Shown here: one piece after another, positions 18,685-28,098 of the stretch | How the letters are laid out: every line of letters begins with the position of its first letter | Numbering within the stretch: the first letter of the stretch is position 1 | Source of the DNA: Thalassoglobus neptunius | GTDB taxonomy: Bacteria > Planctomycetota > Planctomycetia > Planctomycetales > Planctomycetaceae | DNA: 64,000 nt | Reading direction: 5' to 3' | Assembly: GCF_007859735.1 (NCBI RefSeq) | Contig: NZ_SIHI01000009.1 | Span: forward strand, 33,242 to 97,241 | Notes under the pieces: generated by a model | The model's database searches: none | Told to the model about the DNA's origin: nothing | The model's input: only the letters and a program-made list of their open reading frames with translations | Made by a program: the position numbers and the translations under genes

Positions 18685-19587
18685 ATGCGCCATACAGTCC
18701 CCATTTTGAATCTGGAATCGGAATCTCCCGAGAAATTCGGGGAGGACTCCGTACACTCTCGTCCGAAAGACGCATGTCTGGTGAAGATCTATCCGCCAGT
18801 CGTCACCGGGAGTTTGATTGCTCTCGATCAGGATGAGATCCTCTTCGGACGCGATATCTCCTGTGACTATGAACTCTCGGATGATTTCGCATCGAGACGT
18901 CATGCTGTGATTCGGTGGGTCGACCGCAACTGTATGATCGTCGATCAGAACAGTATGAACGGCACATACGTGAATGATCAACGTGTGGGTGAACAGGTCC
19001 TCAAGTCGGGGGATCAGATCCGCATTGGCCATCACATCTTCAAGTTTCTTGCCTCCGATCACGTTGAGGCGATGTACCACGAAGCCGTTTTCGAAATGAT
19101 GACGGTCGACGCGCTGACGAAGACCTACAATCGTCGCTACTTCGAAGATGCTTTTATCCGTGAAATCAATCGAAGCTTTCGGCACGGTCGGCAACTCGGA
19201 CTTCTGTTGCTCGACATCGATTACTTCAAGCAGATCAACGACACGCACGGTCACCTGATTGGAGATGAGCTGCTTGCAGGTGTCTGTAAACGGGTCAACA
19301 GCCGCGTTCGAAACGACGAAATCTTCGCGAGGGTTGGCGGGGAAGAATTTGCGTTGGTGATCGTTGAGTGTACGCTCGACAATCTGCGTCGTTTGGGTGA
19401 GGAACTCTGTGAACTCGTTGGCGGAAAACCGTTTCCCTCGAGTAAGGGGGATATCAACGTGACGATCAGTATCGGCGTTGCGCATGCTTTGGGGTCGGCT
19501 CCCATCACGATGAACGGGATGCTCGAACAGGCAGACAAGAACCTTTACGAAGCGAAACGGCTCGGCCGCAATCGATGCTGTAGCTGA
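18685..19587 (+). CDS. FHA-GGDEF protein, predicted diguanylate cyclase
   Basis: The product has 300 residues from the ATG at 18685; the frame is open about 180 bases upstream but without family features. An FHA phosphothreonine-binding domain (about 28-120) shows FGRD, SRRH and NGTYVN. A GGDEF domain (about 135-295) has LTKTYNRRYF, LLLDIDYFKQIND and the intact active site GGEEF (218-222), so c-di-GMP synthesis is expected. The RxxD inhibitory site is not canonical (RNDE in that place). There is no membrane segment, so it is cytosolic. FHA suggests that Ser/Thr kinase signalling steers c-di-GMP output. It is divergent from hemQ. Confidence 0.93.
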   Translation: MRHTVPILNLESESPEKFGEDSVHSRPKDACLVKIYPPVVTGSLIALDQDEILFGRDISCDYELSDDFASRRHAVIRWVDRNCMIVDQNSMNGTYVNDQRVGEQVLKSGDQIRIGHHIFKFLASDHVEAMYHEAVFEMMTVDALTKTYNRRYFEDAFIREINRSFRHGRQLGLLLLDIDYFKQINDTHGHLIGDELLAGVCKRVNSRVRNDEIFARVGGEEFALVIVECTLDNLRRLGEELCELVGGKPFPSSKGDINVTISIGVAHALGSAPITMNGMLEQADKNLYEAKRLGRNRCCS

Positions 19588-19673
19588 TCTTCTTTCCGCC
19601 TCGAACTTTCCTCGATCCGCGGTTAATCTTGAGTCATGTTTTCTATCCGTTTGACTCTGGATTGTGTTCTCTG

Positions 19674-22600
19674 ATGTGGTTTCGAGATTTTCTGGTCGAC
19701 AGCCTTCGTTATTACTGGAGGAATCATCTTGCGGTCCTTCTGGGAGTTGCGGCCGCGACAGCTGTGATCGCCGGGGCACTCGTCGTTGGTGACTCTGTTC
19801 GCGACAGCTTGCGTCAAATGTCGCTGGACCGTCTGGGAAAGATTGATCACTCAATCACCGGGTTCCGATTCTTTCGAGAAGAACTCGCGAGCACTCTGGG
19901 CAACGCGGATCCGAAAGTTCAGCAGTCAGCTCCAGCCATCCTGATGCAGGGAACGCTCGAACGAACATCCGATGATGACGTGACGACGAGAGCGTCTCAC
20001 ATCGAACTGATCGGGACCGATGAACGGCTCTGGTCGATGCTCGAAACGAACGGGCTTGAGGCTCCTGAAAAGGGTGAAGTTGTTCTGAGCCAACGGGCCG
20101 CTGATCAACTTCAAGTTCAGGTGGGCGATCAGATTTCCGTGCTGATCGAAATCCCGGCATCGATTCCGAGGGATTCCTTACTGGGAGATCGAGAAGAGAC
20201 CATCACAGAACTTGTCGTCGATGTCTCTGCGATCGCAGATGAGAGCAATGGCGTTGCACGTTTTGGCCTCAATCCGAGTCAACAGATTCCGACAAATGCT
20301 TTCGTGAATCTCTCCGATTTACAATCGCAAATCGGACTCGCTGAAGTGCGTCGATCCCGAAGAAATCCCATCGCCAAACCTGCGAGAGTCAATGCCTTGT
20401 TCGTTTCGGCCGGAGAGACTCTTTCGGTGGATACGATCGGTCCGGAGGTCGCGAAGGAGATCACGACAGCGTTGTCCGAAGAGTTAACGCTGGACGACCT
20501 CGCGCTCCGCCTTGTTCCGAATGAAGAACACGGATATCTGTCGCTCGAAAGCGATCAGATGATCCTCGACGACCAGATTGTTGAAGCTGCGGAGTCGGCA
20601 GCTAAATCGCTTCAGCTGCGAACCTCTCCCGTTCTGGTTTATCTGCTCAATCGCATGTGGAACCCGGAGGATGCTGACAAATACTCGATGTACTCGGTCA
20701 TCGCAGGCGTCGATCCGGAACCGAGTGCTCCGTTTGGACCTTTCGATTTCGTCGGAGATCACACTCCTCTCAACGAGGGCAGCGTGTATCTCAACGAATG
20801 GCTCGCAACGGACCTCGATCTTCAGGCAGGCCAAAAAGTGGCCGTGAAGTTTTACGAGGTCGGCGATCGAGGCGAATTGCCGGAACAGGAAGAAATCTTC
20901 GATGTTGCCGGAGTCGTGGCTTTGCAAGGAGTCGCCGATGATATGGGGTTTACTCCCAACGTTCCGGGTGTCACCGATGCGGACTCGTATGGAGATTGGC
21001 GGGCACCCTTTCCGCTGAAACGAAATCTGATCACCGATCGTGACCACTTGTACTGGGACAATACGGAGACCGAGCGAGAAAACGATTATCGAACAACACC
21101 CAAGATGTTCACGTCTCTCAAAACGGCGCAAGATCTGTGGCGAAGCCGTTACGGGGGATTGACATCGTTCCGTATTGCACCCCGAGAAGGGCAGACACTC
21201 GCCGAACTTAGCGACGAGTTCGGTAAACGATTGCTCTCAGAATTGCAGCCATCGGACACAGGGATTGTCGCGCAACCCATCAAGGCTGCGGGATTGATGG
21301 CAGCGCAGGGAACGACCGATTTCACCGGTCTGTTTATCGGGTTTTCCTTCTTCCTGATTTTCTCAGCGATGCTGTTGATCGGGCTTCTGTTCCGCCTCGG
21401 GATCGAAAATCGTATTTCCGAGTTAGGTCTCTTGAATGCGATTGGAATGACGACCAGTCGTGTCCGCCGGATTTATCTCTATGAAGGACTTGTTGTCGCT
21501 TTGTTGGGAGGATTGGTCGGGATGCTACTGGCTGTTGGGTATGCGGCAATCATGATCCATGGCCTGAAAACCTGGTGGTTTGGGGCTGTGGGGACACCGT
21601 TTCTCGATGTGTACGTTCATCCGGGAAGTCTGATTGTGGGCTTGGTGATCGCGATCGTCGTTGCGGCACTCGCGATCTTTCGGTCGCTCTGGCAAACACG
21701 ATTGCAGTCGACTCGGCAACTGTTGAATGCACAGATTGAGCCGAGCACGGTGCATCAACATCGCAATCGCAAACGAACAGAACGAATAGCTGTCACCCTG
21801 TTGCTTCTCTCGTCTCTGGTTTTGCTGTTCACACTGGTTGGACTGATTCCGGACAGCGAGGCGTTCTCTGGATTTTCCTGGAGGATCGTGGCGTTCTTCC
21901 TCGTTGGGTTCGGAATGCTCATCGGTGGACTGTTCGCGTTTTCAGCACTCTTGCAGAACAGCAATTGGATTCTGGATTCTCATTCTTCGAAATGGGGGAC
22001 GTTGCAGTTGGGGCTTCGCAATGCGGCGAGAAATCGGTCTCGAAGCGTCTTGAGTGCCAGCTTGATTGCCTCAGCGACTTTTGTGATTGTTGCCGTTGCG
22101 GCAGGGCGACAAGACCCGGCGAACGCGGAACCGAAGACAAATTCCGGGAACGGCGGGTTTACATTGGTCGCGGAGACCAACATCCCCATCCTCTATGATC
22201 TGAACACGGTCGAGGGGCGTTCCAAGCTGGGAATTGATGTTCTCAATGAAGAACTGATGGCAACACTCAATCAAGCGAGCGTCATGCCGTTTCGTGTCCG
22301 GCATGGCGAGAACGCAAGTTGTCTCAATCTCTATCAGACACAGCTTCCGACAGTTCTGGCAGTTCCCGAAGTTGTGCTGAAAGACTTTATTGAGCACGAA
22401 CGGTTTCTCTTCGCGGATACTCCCGGAGATCAGCCCTGGAAACTGCTCGAAGGCAAGACTGCTTCCGGTGCGGTTCCGGTCTTCGGAGATATGAATACTC
22501 TGTTATACAGCCTTCACAAAGGAATCGGTCAGGTCGTCAATGTTCCCAGCGATGAAGACCCGCAGCACTCGCTGGAAATTGTCGGAATGTTTGCCAACAG

Positions 22601-23186
22601 CGTGTTTCAAGGTGTGCTGGTGATGTCAGAAGAGAACTTCCGTGAAGTCTTTCCGGAAGAGGTTGGGTTTGAATACTTTCTGATTGAAACTCCTCTGGAA
22701 GATGCTGGCTCAGTGAGCGACGCGTTCGAGTCGTCGCTCGGCGACTATGGATTTGATGCGGAGCGGGTCGAAGAAAGGTTGGCGAACTTTCTCGCTGTGC
22801 AAAATACCTATCTCTCAACGTTCCAGACACTCGGAGGACTCGGTCTTCTGTTGGGAACAATCGGGCTGGCGACGGTCATGCTTCGAAATGTGATTGAGCG
22901 TCGAAGTGAATTGGCGCTCATGCGAGCGATTGGGTTTCGCAACAGCCAACTGGCGTCAGTCGTTGCGATTGAGAATGCAATTCTCTTGTTCTGCGGACTT
23001 GTTCTGGGAACGATTTCGGCGCTGCTCGCCATGGCGCCTCACCTCTCGAGTTCTGTGGCAAGCGTTCCGTGGAGTGAATTGCTGGGAATGCTCTGCGCGG
23101 TCTTTGTTGTCGGAATGATTTCCGTCATCTGGGCCGTTCGAGCTGCGGTCTCGACTCCGATTCTGTCGACTTTGAGAAGCGAATAG
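19674..23186 (+). CDS. Large FtsX-type ABC transporter permease, two FtsX units
   Basis: The protein has about 1170 residues from the ATG at 19674; an upstream TTG frame is less likely. An N-terminal membrane segment (HLAVLLGVAAATAVIAGALVV) is followed by a large extracytoplasmic domain of about 480 residues. An FtsX core with three helices follows (FIGFSFFLIFSAMLLIGLL and on). Two more helices and a second periplasmic domain come next, then a second FtsX core (LGLLLGTIGLATVMLRNV, RSELALMRAIGFRNSQL). This duplicated MacB/LolCE-like layout suggests lipoprotein or substrate extraction by mechanotransmission. No ATP-binding subunit is adjacent, so the partner must be encoded elsewhere. Confidence 0.9.
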   Translation: MWFRDFLVDSLRYYWRNHLAVLLGVAAATAVIAGALVVGDSVRDSLRQMSLDRLGKIDHSITGFRFFREELASTLGNADPKVQQSAPAILMQGTLERTSDDDVTTRASHIELIGTDERLWSMLETNGLEAPEKGEVVLSQRAADQLQVQVGDQISVLIEIPASIPRDSLLGDREETITELVVDVSAIADESNGVARFGLNPSQQIPTNAFVNLSDLQSQIGLAEVRRSRRNPIAKPARVNALFVSAGETLSVDTIGPEVAKEITTALSEELTLDDLALRLVPNEEHGYLSLESDQMILDDQIVEAAESAAKSLQLRTSPVLVYLLNRMWNPEDADKYSMYSVIAGVDPEPSAPFGPFDFVGDHTPLNEGSVYLNEWLATDLDLQAGQKVAVKFYEVGDRGELPEQEEIFDVAGVVALQGVADDMGFTPNVPGVTDADSYGDWRAPFPLKRNLITDRDHLYWDNTETERENDYRTTPKMFTSLKTAQDLWRSRYGGLTSFRIAPREGQTLAELSDEFGKRLLSELQPSDTGIVAQPIKAAGLMAAQGTTDFTGLFIGFSFFLIFSAMLLIGLLFRLGIENRISELGLLNAIGMTTSRVRRIYLYEGLVVALLGGLVGMLLAVGYAAIMIHGLKTWWFGAVGTPFLDVYVHPGSLIVGLVIAIVVAALAIFRSLWQTRLQSTRQLLNAQIEPSTVHQHRNRKRTERIAVTLLLLSSLVLLFTLVGLIPDSEAFSGFSWRIVAFFLVGFGMLIGGLFAFSALLQNSNWILDSHSSKWGTLQLGLRNAARNRSRSVLSASLIASATFVIVAVAAGRQDPANAEPKTNSGNGGFTLVAETNIPILYDLNTVEGRSKLGIDVLNEELMATLNQASVMPFRVRHGENASCLNLYQTQLPTVLAVPEVVLKDFIEHERFLFADTPGDQPWKLLEGKTASGAVPVFGDMNTLLYSLHKGIGQVVNVPSDEDPQHSLEIVGMFANSVFQGVLVMSEENFREVFPEEVGFEYFLIETPLEDAGSVSDAFESSLGDYGFDAERVEERLANFLAVQNTYLSTFQTLGGLGLLLGTIGLATVMLRNVIERRSELALMRAIGFRNSQLASVVAIENAILLFCGLVLGTISALLAMAPHLSSSVASVPWSELLGMLCAVFVVGMISVIWAVRAAVSTPILSTLRSE

Positions 23187-23545
23187 AGACGTTACTCCAA
23201 ACAGCGTGGTCTTGAAAATCGCTTCAACCACTATTGATGACGTGTCCTCCGGAGAACCTGTCGTTCTCATGAGAGGGATTCGCCACTCAGAGTTTGAGGT
23301 CTGTGCGACTGGGATTTTTATTTGAGAATCAATATGTTCTGAGCTCAAATCGTTGCTCCACTTCGGTCCCCCGCGACCCTAGAATTCGACGGAGATTTCG
23401 AGCACATTCGATCCACTGGTTTGACAATCTGTCGAGTGTTGAACGTTCTCGTCAGCAATTCACAGGAAAAACTCAGGAAAAACTCAGGCAAGCAATTCGA
23501 GCGAATGTCCTGGACTGCCCACTTAGACATAACGGCAACACGAAC
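23187..23545. other. 359-base intergenic region with tandem 11-mer
   Basis: No coding signal was found between the FtsX permease and aroK. The stretch contains two direct copies of AGGAAAAACTC (23464-23474 and 23475-23485) followed by a partial third copy, AGG. A TTGACA hexamer at 23421-23426 lacks a convincing -10 box at normal spacing. A leader or promoter for the aroK-prepilin peptidase pair is plausible. Confidence 0.4.
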
Positions 23546-24079
23546 ATGGTTGTGACTCTCATCGGTTATCGAGCGACAGGAAAGTCGACCGTCGGTCAGC
23601 TTCTGGCGTCGCGTCTCGGATGGGATTTTGTCGACACCGATGATCAGATTGTGAGCGTCTCAGGAAAGTCCATTGCGGAGATCTTCCGAGAAGATGGTGA
23701 ACCGCACTTTCGTGAACTGGAACGACAACAGCTTCAGCGAGAACTCAGTCGCGAGCATGCTGTGATTTCTTCCGGGGGCGGAGCAATTCTTAACGAACAG
23801 ACGCGGCAACTGATGCGGGAAAGCGGACCGGTGGTCTGGCTGAGTGCTTCGGTTGAAACGATTGTTGAACGATTGAAAGAAGATGCCGCATCGACCGGTT
23901 CCCGCCCCTCGCTGACCGGGGAAGGACTGGTGGAAGAAGTCGAGTCCGTTCTGCGAAGTCGTTTGCCGCTTTATTCAGAAGCTGCGAGTTTCGTGATCGA
24001 GACCGATGAGCGAACCGTCGATGAGATCGTCGACGAGATCATGTCCCAACTGGGGCCCGAGTCCGGAGGAGCATCGTGA
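23546..24079 (+). CDS. aroK: Shikimate kinase
   Basis: This 177-residue P-loop kinase phosphorylates shikimate in the chorismate pathway. The Walker A motif GYRATGKST opens the protein, DTDDQI carries the metal and shikimate-binding Asp, HFRELERQ holds the substrate-binding Arg, and SSGGGAIL is the Walker B/shikimate loop. The ATG at 23546 was chosen because family homology starts there, although the frame is open about 250 bases further upstream. The last codons overlap the prepilin peptidase start by four bases. Confidence 0.95.
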   Translation: MVVTLIGYRATGKSTVGQLLASRLGWDFVDTDDQIVSVSGKSIAEIFREDGEPHFRELERQQLQRELSREHAVISSGGGAILNEQTRQLMRESGPVVWLSASVETIVERLKEDAASTGSRPSLTGEGLVEEVESVLRSRLPLYSEAASFVIETDERTVDEIVDEIMSQLGPESGGAS

Positions 24080-25410
24080 TTCTCCACTTCGATTTGCCTG
24101 ATTGGATGATCATTTCGTACCTGTTCATTATCGGATCAGTGATCGGAAGTTTTTTGAACGTCTGCGTTCACAGAATTCCGTCAGAGCCGAGATTCCTGGA
24201 TCAACTCCGGTCGTTATGGAATCGACCTTCGCACTGCCCTCGATGTGATACCGATATCTTCTGGTCCGACAACATCCCGATCTTCGGTTGGATCAAGCTG
24301 CGGGGACGTTGTCGCAATTGCCAGATGCGGATTTCCCCCCGCTATCCGCTTGTCGAGTTCGCGAATGGTTGCCTTTTCGTGCTGGTCTATCTGTTTGAAG
24401 TTCCAGGCGGATTTCATCCACTTCTCAGCGAGAGTTCGATCTATTCAGAGATCGGACCACAGATCTATCCCGGCTTGAACGGATGGTCTCCCGAGGCTTT
24501 CGTCTGGCTTCGGTATGCGTTTCACATGGTGATGATCGAAGCTCTGCTTGTCGCGTCACTGATCGATTTCGACTTGCGAATCATTCCCGATGGGTCGACG
24601 CTTCCCGCGATGATCTTCGCGGTGATTGCGAGTACCACGTTCGGGATTTTGCACATCGTTCCTGTCTGGTTTCAGGATGAATCGCTGGCTCGAACCTTCA
24701 GCATCGTGACCCCGGATTGGGTTCATCCGCTCATATCGGGGCCCCGGGTTCCCGAGTGGATTTCCCTGCATCCTCACCTTCATGGCCTTGCGGTCAGTCT
24801 GATTGGACTGATCGTGGGCGGAGGCGTTGTGTGGGCGGTTCGATTGTTGGGATTTCTGTTTCTCCGAGAAGAAGCAATGGGCTTCGGTGATGTCGTGCTG
24901 ATGGCAATGGTGGGGGCCTTTCTGGGATGGCAACCGACCGTGGTCGCCTTCTTTCTGGCTCCACTGTTTGCCTTGCTGGCCATTCTTGGGACAGCAGTCT
25001 TTGTGCGGGATCGTTCCATTCCCTACGGTCCGTACTTGAGTCTGGCGACGCTGGTCACCGTTCTTTTTTGGAAGCAGATCTCTCCGATCGGGACGAGATT
25101 CTTCGATCTCGGCATCTTGCTGTTCCCGCTGATTCTGTTCCTGACAGGTTTGTTCGCCGCGTGTCTTGCGATGGTCTTCGCGGTGAAGAAGGCGATGGGC
25201 TGGCTTCCCCCTGAAATTGAAATGGGCGTTTGGAGAGCGGCCGATCAGAACTGCTTCGTCGCGGGAGAAAACGTCGACCGACACAGCTGTCGATGGAAAT
25301 CCGAAGACTGGGAAGGCTGCGCCTCGGGACGCGGTCAGATTCATGAAGAACGTTGGCGCCGCGGACAGGCGGGTTCATCAAATTCGATGAATCGCCCGAA
25401 TCCGTGGTAG
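24076..25410 (+). CDS. Prepilin peptidase (A24 family) with hydrophilic C-terminal tail
   Basis: The 444-residue polytopic membrane enzyme cleaves, and possibly N-methylates, type IV prepilin-like pseudopilins. The N-terminal domain has the GSFLNVCVHRIP signature and two Cys pairs (CPRC near 54-57, CRNC near 79-82) that bind zinc. Catalytic Asp residues lie in LIDFDLRIIPD and GFGDV. It starts at GTG 24076 with GGAGGA just before, overlapping the aroK stop. After the last helix, a Cys/Arg/Trp-rich tail of about 65 residues is unusual. A longer loop than usual separates the two halves. It could process pilins that work with the secretin at 1.5 kb. Confidence 0.93.
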   Translation: MILHFDLPDWMIISYLFIIGSVIGSFLNVCVHRIPSEPRFLDQLRSLWNRPSHCPRCDTDIFWSDNIPIFGWIKLRGRCRNCQMRISPRYPLVEFANGCLFVLVYLFEVPGGFHPLLSESSIYSEIGPQIYPGLNGWSPEAFVWLRYAFHMVMIEALLVASLIDFDLRIIPDGSTLPAMIFAVIASTTFGILHIVPVWFQDESLARTFSIVTPDWVHPLISGPRVPEWISLHPHLHGLAVSLIGLIVGGGVVWAVRLLGFLFLREEAMGFGDVVLMAMVGAFLGWQPTVVAFFLAPLFALLAILGTAVFVRDRSIPYGPYLSLATLVTVLFWKQISPIGTRFFDLGILLFPLILFLTGLFAACLAMVFAVKKAMGWLPPEIEMGVWRAADQNCFVAGENVDRHSCRWKSEDWEGCASGRGQIHEERWRRGQAGSSNSMNRPNPW

Positions 25411-25553
25411 GCCGTCACTGATGCATTCAGCCCGAACCGTGAATCGACTCTTAAAGATCATCGATCACGGATGGCCGCACATCGGAAGAACCAACGCAGC
25501 AGGCCTTCGGACGAAGCAAACTCGGGCGAATGTGCAGAAACTATGAAGATGAT

Positions 25554-26030
25554 TTAGGTCAATTTTTTATCCAGGAATCGTGTTTCGAATCCGTCGGGGT
25601 CGCCGAATCCCATTCGCAGATAGAGCTTTTCTGCAAGCGGGTTTTCTTTGCGAACTTCGAGCGTCACTTTACAGCATCCGAGTTCACGCGCGTGATCTTC
25701 GACAGCTTGAATCAACTTCGATCCGATTCCCTGTCCTCGGTATTCATGAACGACTGATAAGTCGTGAACATTGACGAGCGGTTTGGCGGCGAACGTCGTG
25801 AAGCCCATGAAGCAGACCGCAGCCCCTACGGGTTTGTCGCCATCCCAGGCCAGCAAGGTGAACGCTCCCGGAATTCGTTTCATTCCCGGAACGATTTGAG
25901 AGGCAATTTCCGGGGCGACTTTGGCACCTCCTCCGTGGTGTTCCGTAGCGTAGGCGTTGATGCAGTCGACGATTGCCTGTGCATGAGTTGGATTGTCAAA
26001 GTCGGCAATCGAGATGGTAACGGTAGACAT
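25554..26030 (-). CDS. GNAT-family N-acetyltransferase
   Basis: The 158-residue protein has the acetyl-CoA-binding motif A (VVHEYRGQGIGSKLIQ) and the motif B end (NPLAEKLYLRMGF). It transfers acetyl groups to an unidentified amine. The central strand VNVHDLSV is typical. It is a single-gene unit, divergent from the LRR-like lipoprotein gene. The ATG at 26030 has a purine-rich leader. Confidence 0.92.
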   Translation of the reverse strand: MSTVTISIADFDNPTHAQAIVDCINAYATEHHGGGAKVAPEIASQIVPGMKRIPGAFTLLAWDGDKPVGAAVCFMGFTTFAAKPLVNVHDLSVVHEYRGQGIGSKLIQAVEDHARELGCCKVTLEVRKENPLAEKLYLRMGFGDPDGFETRFLDKKLT

Positions 26031-26156
26031 GTTGAATTCTTTCCGATGCGTTATCTTGCACTCTCCCTCATCTGATTCCGCGTTTACCGGGCTGAGTCAG
26101 TGACCGCAAACGGGAAGAATGCCGAAGACGTGAATGCAAACCAGAAGATACTGATA

Positions 26157-26927
26157 ATGAACCCGACACGAAATCGTCCTTTCGGTTCACGAGGAATTGT
26201 AGCGATGCTGGGCGCGATTGTGCTGGCATCTGCCTGTGGGCGAGCTCCGCAACAATCCGCGACCGACAGCGAGATGCCGAAATCAGCCAATGCGGCCGAT
26301 GAAACCGCGCCGGAAGACTGGGATGTTTTCGTGCAACTGGTTCGTGAACAAGACGAAAACGCGATCCGGTTTCGGAGTCGTCCGGTCTCTAAAGAAGAGT
26401 TCCGGATGCTATTGGAAGGTTGTGACGGGCTCATGGTCCTCGAAATTGATCAGTCGGCCATTTCTTCGGAACTCATCCATCAGGTGCTTACGAAACTTCC
26501 GGGATTGCGCCAACTTCGATTCGACGGACCGGTCGTTGAGAGCGATTTGAAATGGATTGCTTCAAACCTTCCCGAATTGACCGTCCTGAACTTGCCTCAG
26601 GGAGAATTCGGGAACGAAGGTGTTCAGGCTCTTTCCGAACATTCGAAACTGGAGTTGTTGCGGATCGGTGCTCCCAACGTGAATAACGATGGCGTGAGAG
26701 CCATTCTTGAGATTCCCAATCTTCGATTTCTGCACTTGATCAATGTTTCGATTGACGATCAGGTCTTGAAAGATATTGCGAAGAAGAATTCACTGGAGTC
26801 CTTTTACCTCGACGGAGGAGGCTGCAGCGAAGAAGGGTTGTCGGAGCTTGTGAAAGCATCTCCGCAATTGCACTTTCACTGGAACCAACTTCACCTCAAC
26901 AACGACCCGCATTCTCATCCACATTGA
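26157..26927 (+). CDS. Leucine-rich-repeat-like lipoprotein
   Basis: The product has 256 residues from the ATG at 26157; a GTG at 26100 is possible. A hydrophobic signal ends in VLASACG, a plausible lipobox, so a lipid-anchored envelope protein is expected. After an acidic linker the remainder contains about six repeats of LRR type (LPGLRQLRFDG, LPELTVLNLPQ, HSKLELLRIG, IPNLRFLHLINV, NSLESFYLDGG), as in planctomycete LRR proteins used for protein binding. It ends in a His/Asn-rich tail (NNDPHSHPH). Function unknown. Confidence 0.85.
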   Translation: MNPTRNRPFGSRGIVAMLGAIVLASACGRAPQQSATDSEMPKSANAADETAPEDWDVFVQLVREQDENAIRFRSRPVSKEEFRMLLEGCDGLMVLEIDQSAISSELIHQVLTKLPGLRQLRFDGPVVESDLKWIASNLPELTVLNLPQGEFGNEGVQALSEHSKLELLRIGAPNVNNDGVRAILEIPNLRFLHLINVSIDDQVLKDIAKKNSLESFYLDGGGCSEEGLSELVKASPQLHFHWNQLHLNNDPHSHPH

Positions 26928-27138
26928 CGGACGTTCTGTTGCCCACGTTGTCGGTCTCAGTCCACAGCGATTCGGATTCGTGCGTGAATCTGCGAAGTCA
27001 GGAACTTTCGTTCCGAAGATCTCTTCGCATCGTTGGCTTTGACTCCGCCGGGCACAGCTATCAATCATGGGATCACATGAGAATGTGGTCGAGTTTATCG
27101 CAGACTTAATGTTGCCTATTCGCTTCTAAGGAATTCCA

Positions 27139-27996
27139 ATGCCGCTTTTTGGCTCTCATCTTTCCATCGCCGGTGGTTATTACAAAGCTGCCAACGCTGC
27201 AGGCGCTTTGGGGATGGACACCGTTCAAATCTTTACAAAGAACAACAATCAGTGGAAAGCCAAACCGCTGACGGATGAGGACGCCGATTTGTTCCGAGCG
27301 GCGGTTGAAGAGAACGGACTCAAAAGCCCTTGTTCGCACGACAGCTATCTGATTAATCTCGCCAGTCCTGATGACGAACTCTGGGAGAAGTCGTTAAACG
27401 CTTATGTCATTGAGCTGGAACGGGCTGAGAAACTCGGGTTGGCGGGAGTCGTGATGCATCCGGGGTCATATTTGAAGAGTTCTGAAGAGGAAGGACTCGC
27501 CAAGGTGATCGACGGCCTCAACGAAGCACATCGCAGAACCAAAGGTTTTCAGGTTCAGACCTGGGTCGAAGCAACAGCCGGGCAGGGGACCAATCTTGGA
27601 TATCGATTCGAGCATCTTGGGAAAATCCTCAGGGAAGCGGAAGACGGCGAACGCTTTGGTGTCTGTCTCGATACGTGCCATATTTTTGCGGCTGGCTATG
27701 GATTGAAGACATCGGAAGAATATGAAGAGACGATGCAGCAACTCGACGAACACGTCGGAATTCCGAACGTTCGGGCGATGCACTTGAATGACAGCAAGAA
27801 AGAGCAGGGAAGTCGCGTCGATCGTCATGATCACATCGGCGAAGGCTTTCTCGGTCTGGAGCCGTTTCGGTTCTTGCTCAATGATTCAAGGTTTCAATCG
27901 CTTCCCATGTATCTGGAAACCAAAAAAGAAAAGCGTGAAGGAGAGGAGATGGACGCTGTGAACTTGCGAGTCTTGAAGAGCTTGATCGATTCTTAG
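27139..27996 (+). CDS. nfo: Endonuclease IV (AP endonuclease)
   Basis: The 285-residue TIM-barrel zinc enzyme cuts DNA 5' of abasic sites in base-excision repair. Signatures are GSHLSIAGGYYKAA, NNNQWKAKPL, MHPGSYL, CLDTCHIFAAGY, HLNDSKKEQGSRVDRHDHIGEG (shown by its parts LNDSK and DRHDHIG) and YLETKK near the end. All trinuclear-zinc ligands appear kept. AGGA precedes the ATG. It would act after the uracil-DNA glycosylase near 59 kb. Confidence 0.97.
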   Translation: MPLFGSHLSIAGGYYKAANAAGALGMDTVQIFTKNNNQWKAKPLTDEDADLFRAAVEENGLKSPCSHDSYLINLASPDDELWEKSLNAYVIELERAEKLGLAGVVMHPGSYLKSSEEEGLAKVIDGLNEAHRRTKGFQVQTWVEATAGQGTNLGYRFEHLGKILREAEDGERFGVCLDTCHIFAAGYGLKTSEEYEETMQQLDEHVGIPNVRAMHLNDSKKEQGSRVDRHDHIGEGFLGLEPFRFLLNDSRFQSLPMYLETKKEKREGEEMDAVNLRVLKSLIDS

Positions 27997-28098
27997 TGAG
28001 CACTCGATACTGTGAATGGTGCTTAAAGCGATTGATCTCTAAAGTTTTAAGATCGTGTTTTTTAATTGTCTTCTGACGAATTTTTAACAGGTGGCTCG

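Noticed and set aside
18634..19854. A 406-codon minus-strand open frame opposite the FHA-GGDEF gene
   Set aside because: The plus strand carries intact FHA and GGEEF motifs; the reverse frame is Arg/Asp/His-rich with no known motif and is a shadow.
23421..23426. A TTGACA promoter -35 box before aroK
   Set aside because: No TATAAT-like hexamer at 16-18 bases; kept only as a note in the intergenic entry.
24556..25344. A 262-codon minus-strand open frame inside the prepilin peptidase
   Set aside because: It is Gln/Arg/His-rich and opposite conserved membrane helices and the GFGDV motif, so it is an antisense shadow.
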